Positions 5,367 to 6,043 of a stretch of 6,043 nucleotides of DNA are shown piece after piece. This stretch comes from Planctomycetota bacterium. GTDB taxonomy: Bacteria; JAJVIF01; JAPKYR01. The stretch lies in contig DAOVJF010000178.1 in the NCBI GenBank assembly GCA_030673355.1, positions 1-6,043 of the forward strand, in the 5' to 3' direction. How positions within the stretch are numbered: position 1 is the stretch's first letter; the number at the start of each line of letters is the position of its first letter. The translations under genes and the position numbers were made by a program. Below the pieces are notes generated by a model. It did no database searches. It was not told where the DNA came from and saw only the letters and a list, made by a program, of their open reading frames with translations.

Positions 5367-6043
5367 AAACCATTACGTGCCGAATCCTCACAATTATCAT
5401 TTCAATAATCCTGCTTATCCAACTGATCGGATGCCAGAAGTCTGCTGTCGACACCAGCGGTATCGATCGGTTTAACCACGGGATCGCCTACCTCGAACAG
5501 GGTGAATACAAAAACGCCATAACGGAACTCGAAGCTGCGCTTCGTGCAGACCCCACAAATTTCGAGGCCCTGAAAAATCTTGCCGGGGCATATGCGTTCG
5601 ATGGCGATTGGACGACGGCCAGGGATAAATACATCGAAGCAAGGGAGATGCGTCCGAATGACCCGTCAAATTACGTAAACCTGGCGACTGTTTTCATGAA
5701 TCTCCAGGAATTCAGTCTCGCATGGGACAACATCGAAATCGCGAGGAACACCGATCCAAATTACCCATTGCTCCATTATGTAGCGGGAGAGCTGTTCAGG
5801 ATTCAGGGTTACGAGGACGATGCTGTGGCCGCGTTCACTGAGTATATCTCGCTTGAACCGGACACAAGGCCCGCAGGCGATGCACGTGAGATTATAGAGC
5901 TTCTAAGGCCCGGTCAATATGAAGCCGATGAAGATACTGAAGATGAAACCGCCGAAGTTGAGGATGAAGAAATCGATGAACCGGAACCGGAAATAATAGA
6001 AGAAGAGCCCGAGGACAATGAGGATGATGAGATAGATGAGGAA
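5363..6043 (+). CDS. TPR-repeat lipoprotein with acidic C-terminal region, 3'-partial
   Basis: The frame opens with ATG at 5363, overlapping the cutA stop (ATGA), and stays open to the window end, giving 227 residues without a stop. GGGGA lies nine bases before the start. Residues 1-24 form a lipoprotein signal: a short basic start, a hydrophobic run rich in Ile/Leu, and the lipobox LIGC with the lipidated Cys at 24. Residues 35-166 hold about four consecutive 34-residue TPR units (35-64, 65-98, 99-132, 133-166). They show the G/A-L-A pattern and end in Asp-Pro, Arg-Pro or Glu-Pro at the boundaries. Residues 187-227 are almost entirely acidic: 28 of 41 are Asp or Glu, with no Lys or Arg, interrupted by Pro and Ile. 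TPRs mediate protein contacts, so a membrane-anchored scaffold outside the cytoplasmic membrane is likely, but the partner is unknown. I do not recognise a named family. The rest of the gene, possibly another domain after an acidic linker, lies beyond the window. Confidence 0.85.
   Translation, partial: MKTITCRILTIIISIILLIQLIGCQKSAVDTSGIDRFNHGIAYLEQGEYKNAITELEAALRADPTNFEALKNLAGAYAFDGDWTTARDKYIEAREMRPNDPSNYVNLATVFMNLQEFSLAWDNIEIARNTDPNYPLLHYVAGELFRIQGYEDDAVAAFTEYISLEPDTRPAGDAREIIELLRPGQYEADEDTEDETAEVEDEEIDEPEPEIIEEEPEDNEDDEIDEE

Noticed and set aside
5472..5669. 65-codon minus-strand frame opposite the TPR lipoprotein
   Set aside because: The plus strand gives a lipobox and regular TPR units through this region. 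The minus-strand translation shows no domain and is best read as a shadow.
1..6043. Defence system, mobile element or CRISPR content
   Set aside because: No transposase, integrase, nuclease, toxin-antitoxin pair or spaced repeat array was found. All seven genes fit housekeeping or envelope roles.

Overview
The window is an ordinary bacterial chromosomal stretch with moderate base composition. It holds seven genes packed with little spacing. Nothing in it identifies the phylum. A peptidoglycan gene (murG), a lipobox lipoprotein and a YlmH-type S4 protein show it is a bacterium with a murein wall. TTG and GTG starts are used, and most genes lack a strong Shine-Dalgarno sequence. I see no mobile element, CRISPR array, tRNA or rRNA.

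Left block (1-2092, + strand): a YlmH-like S4 RNA-binding protein, probably cut at its 5' end by the window edge, is followed after a short gap by rarA (mgsA), the replication-associated AAA+ ATPase. A plausible promoter sits across the junction, so rarA may have its own transcript as well as read-through.

Middle block (4871 down to 2106, - strand): murG, a family 2 glycosyltransferase and a class I SAM-dependent methyltransferase form a tight operon. The first gap is 4 nt, and the second pair of genes overlaps by 4 nt. MurG makes lipid II. The other two look like surface-glycan synthesis or decoration genes whose substrate cannot be read from the sequence. No other division/cell-wall (dcw) cluster gene lies next to murG here. 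The block runs convergently into rarA with only 13 nt between the stop codons and no clear terminator.

Right block (5001-6043, + strand): cutA, a small trimeric divalent-cation-tolerance protein, overlaps by 4 nt a TPR lipoprotein that runs off the window end in a strongly acidic tail. A 129-nt divergent spacer separates this block from murG and should hold the promoters for both directions.

No clearly new system is visible. The points most worth a second look are the murG-glycosyltransferase-methyltransferase operon, the hairpin with a Shine-Dalgarno-like loop at the start of murG, and the acidic TPR lipoprotein coupled to cutA.
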